Of a DNA stretch of 49,371 bases, positions 47,339 to 49,371 are shown piece after piece. Below the pieces are notes generated by a model. The model was not told where the DNA came from, did no database searches, and saw nothing but the letters and a program-made list of their open reading frames with translations. The position numbers and the translations under genes were made by a program. Within the stretch, counting starts at the first letter, position 1; each line of letters opens with the position of its first letter. The DNA is taken from NCBI GenBank assembly GCA_030530785.1, contig JAUMUJ010000015.1, forward strand, positions 1 through 49,371, in the 5' to 3' direction. Source of the DNA: Moraxella sp. Lineage in GTDB: Bacteria; Pseudomonadota; Gammaproteobacteria; Pseudomonadales; Moraxellaceae.

Positions 47339-48616
47339 TTACGTTCTGATTTGCCCCGAGCCGAACACCACCCATTTTTGAGAGGTCAGTCCATGCAGTC
47401 CCACAGGTCCTCGAGCGTGGATTTTATCGGTGGAGATACCAATCTCCGCCCCTAGTCCGTATTCAAAACCATCGGCAAAACGACTGGACGCATTGACCAT
47501 CACCGAGCTTGAATCCACTTCACGGATAAATCGCTGGCTATTATCATAGCTGTCCGTGATAATCACGTCCGTATGATGTGAGCCGTAGTGGTTGATGTGG
47601 GTGATGGCGTCATCTAGGTCGTCCACGACTTTCACGGCTAGCATGGGAGCAAGGTATTCGGCATACCAATCATCATCGGTGGCAGGCTCTGTATTTACGC
47701 CAGTATTTGCCAAAATCTCTTTGGACTTATCGCACACCCGAAACGTCATGGCGTTATCCACATCATGCATGGCTTGGGCAATCTGTGGCAAGGCGGTATC
47801 GGCAATGCCCACATGAACAAGCAAGGTTTCCATAACATTGCAAGGCGAGTAGCGGGACGTTTTGGCGTTGACACACACCTTGACCGCCATCTCCATGTCT
47901 GCATGACTGTCTATATAAGTATGGCAGTTGCCATCTAGGTGCTTGATGACGGGTACACGGGCATGATTGGCGATACGTTCTATCAGCCCCCGCCCACCAC
48001 GTGGGATAACCACGTCCACCACGCCCACCATCGTGATGAGCTTATCCACCGCATGACGGTCGATGGTGGTCAGCACCTGCACGCAGTCGGTCGGCAGCCC
48101 CGCTTCTTCTAAACCTGTATGCACGGCACGGGCTAGGGCTTGGTTAGAGTGAAATGCTTCTGACCCACCCCGCAAAATGATGGCGTTGCCCGACTTGATG
48201 GCAAGACTGCCCGCTTCTATGGTTACGTTAGGACGGCTTTCATAAATCATGCCTATCACACCCAGTGGAACTCGCATTTTGCCCAGCTGTATGCCACTGG
48301 GGCGGTAAGTCATCTGGCTCATCTCGCCAATGGGGTCAGCAAGAGCCATCACGTCATCTAGTGAGCTTAATATGCCACAAAATACCTTGTCACTGATGAT
48401 AAGACGGTCAAGCAAGGCAGTATCTAACCCTTTATCTTTGCTGTTTTGTACGTCTTTTGCATTTGCCGATAAAATCTCGTCTTTTTGGGCAATAAGGGCA
48501 GATTTGATACAGGATAAGGCATGGTTTTTGGTTTTGGTGTCGGCTCGGGCAAGCGTGGCGGACGCACGTTTTGCACGCATACCCACATCATTCATATAGG
48601 TGCTAAGGTCAGTCAT
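47339..48616 (-). CDS. proA: Glutamate-5-semialdehyde dehydrogenase (gamma-glutamyl phosphate reductase)
   Basis: 425 residues from the ATG at 48616, which overlaps the stop of the upstream gene (ATGA). Family segments: [40 protein letters not shown], the catalytic-cysteine area [15 protein letters not shown] and the C-terminal [19 protein letters not shown]. Second step of proline synthesis. Confidence 0.97.
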   Translation of the reverse strand: MTDLSTYMNDVGMRAKRASATLARADTKTKNHALSCIKSALIAQKDEILSANAKDVQNSKDKGLDTALLDRLIISDKVFCGILSSLDDVMALADPIGEMSQMTYRPSGIQLGKMRVPLGVIGMIYESRPNVTIEAGSLAIKSGNAIILRGGSEAFHSNQALARAVHTGLEEAGLPTDCVQVLTTIDRHAVDKLITMVGVVDVVIPRGGRGLIERIANHARVPVIKHLDGNCHTYIDSHADMEMAVKVCVNAKTSRYSPCNVMETLLVHVGIADTALPQIAQAMHDVDNAMTFRVCDKSKEILANTGVNTEPATDDDWYAEYLAPMLAVKVVDDLDDAITHINHYGSHHTDVIITDSYDNSQRFIREVDSSSVMVNASSRFADGFEYGLGAEIGISTDKIHARGPVGLHGLTSQKWVVFGSGQIRT

Positions 48617-49371
48617 GATACACTCCATAGGGTCTGATACTCATCATCGGTCAGGCTGACGATGTCTATCTCATCTAGCATTTCACGCACCGCTTGCCAA
48701 CGCTTACCACTTGCGATGATGTCTTTATCTAGACGTGGCAAGGTGTCCATGATGATGGCATCCGTCAGCTCATCAGGCTCTGTGGCGGTGTATTCATAAT
48801 AATAACGCTTGGCAAGCTCGGGATTGTCTTGGCAATGGGCGACCATTTGACGAGTGATTTGTAAAAATTTGCCAATCGCTTCGCCTTTATCCGCCAAAAT
48901 ATCATCGGTCGTGATAAACTCCAATGCCGAAAAATTGGCATAAGGCGAGCGGTGCTGGTCAATGAACTCAAAATCCAGCCCCCGATGATGAGCTTCTATG
49001 GCCTCAAAATTATAAAAGCACAGCCAAGCTCCGTCCAACGTGTCATCAGCAATCAGATGATTGACATGATAAAAGTCATTTTGCACAAACATCACGTCAT
49101 CAAAAGACAGCTCAACGCCGTGCGTGTTGGCATAGCGTTTTAAAATCTCAAAGCCAATACGGTTGGTTTTAGGTTCGGCAACAGGAGTGGTAATGCGTAT
49201 CTTTTGATGTGGTGCGTGCAATTTATCCATGCGGTCGGCTTTCATCAAAACACCGCCATCGGTCTCAAAAAACGTCCCCAACGCTCGCAAATCAGGCGAA
49301 TAATGCTCAAACAAATGAAGCGGTTCGTTCACATGAATGTCAATATTCCCTTTTTGTAGCTCATCAAAGCC
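48613..49371 (-). CDS. NMT1/ThiY-type substrate-binding protein, 5' end outside window
   Basis: The frame is open from the right edge (reading [20 protein letters not shown]) to a stop at 48613, 252 codons, so the N-terminus and any signal peptide are missing. The layout [35 protein letters not shown] and [20 protein letters not shown] fits the NMT1/THI5-like binding proteins of ABC importers for thiamine-pyrimidine or related compounds. The substrate is not determined. The stop overlaps the proA start. Confidence 0.75.
   Translation of the reverse strand, partial: GFDELQKGNIDIHVNEPLHLFEHYSPDLRALGTFFETDGGVLMKADRMDKLHAPHQKIRITTPVAEPKTNRIGFEILKRYANTHGVELSFDDVMFVQNDFYHVNHLIADDTLDGAWLCFYNFEAIEAHHRGLDFEFIDQHRSPYANFSALEFITTDDILADKGEAIGKFLQITRQMVAHCQDNPELAKRYYYEYTATEPDELTDAIIMDTLPRLDKDIIASGKRWQAVREMLDEIDIVSLTDDEYQTLWSVS

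Overview
The window looks like a chromosomal segment of a Moraxella-type gammaproteobacterium (Moraxellaceae). The reasons are a large ESPR-type trimeric autotransporter, a rubredoxin/rubredoxin reductase pair, the ubiG-mupP-yciK order also known from Pseudomonadales, a moderately AT-rich composition with AT-rich intergenic regions, and housekeeping genes (rarA, dgt, pth, rplY, putP, bioB, serB, hemJ, dsbA, hisB/hisH, proA) that all read as this group. The genus is inferred from gene style and not from a database match. I saw no rRNA, tRNA or CRISPR array.

Layout. 1-2606 (minus): 5' part of a trimeric autotransporter adhesin running off the left edge. 3015-10368: an iron-uptake-like module made of a YddA-type ABC exporter (minus), a divergent Fur box and promoter, a TonB-dependent receptor whose start is broken by an A6 tract, and a PqqL/FusC-type M16 protease. 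This is the gene set of the E. coli yddA-yddB-pqqL and Pectobacterium Fus (ferredoxin uptake) systems. 10401-17745: small hypothetical genes mixed with rarA, an acyl-CoA thioesterase, dgt and a methyltransferase. 17856-22007: a restriction-modification operon with a nuclease-methylase fusion and a specificity gene interrupted at a (GA)11 tract. 22011-33928: mostly housekeeping genes. 34103-34702: OmpW.

34832-39794 is the most unusual region. An intact 1254-residue RTX protein is preceded by a small membrane protein gene ending 8 bases before it. Upstream lie three remnants of earlier copies: a near-identical 98-base copy of the toxin gene's 3' end, a 68-codon ORF that aligns without gaps to the toxin N-terminus, and the 3' end of a second copy of the small membrane protein gene. 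This looks like a cassette locus in which the toxin N-terminus and its upstream partner are exchanged while the RTX and secretion end is kept.

39999-49371 holds an OmpA-family protein, dsbA, ubiG fused-operon style with a MupP-YciK fusion protein, a CNNM/CBS membrane protein, a DksA/TraR zinc-finger protein, hisB-hisH and, on the minus strand, an NMT1-type binding protein (cut by the right edge) overlapping proA.

Three loci carry simple-sequence tracts at places where slippage would matter: A6 in the receptor signal peptide, (GA)11 in the specificity gene, and C7 inside the hisB promoter spacer. Surface and defence genes here may therefore be phase variable.
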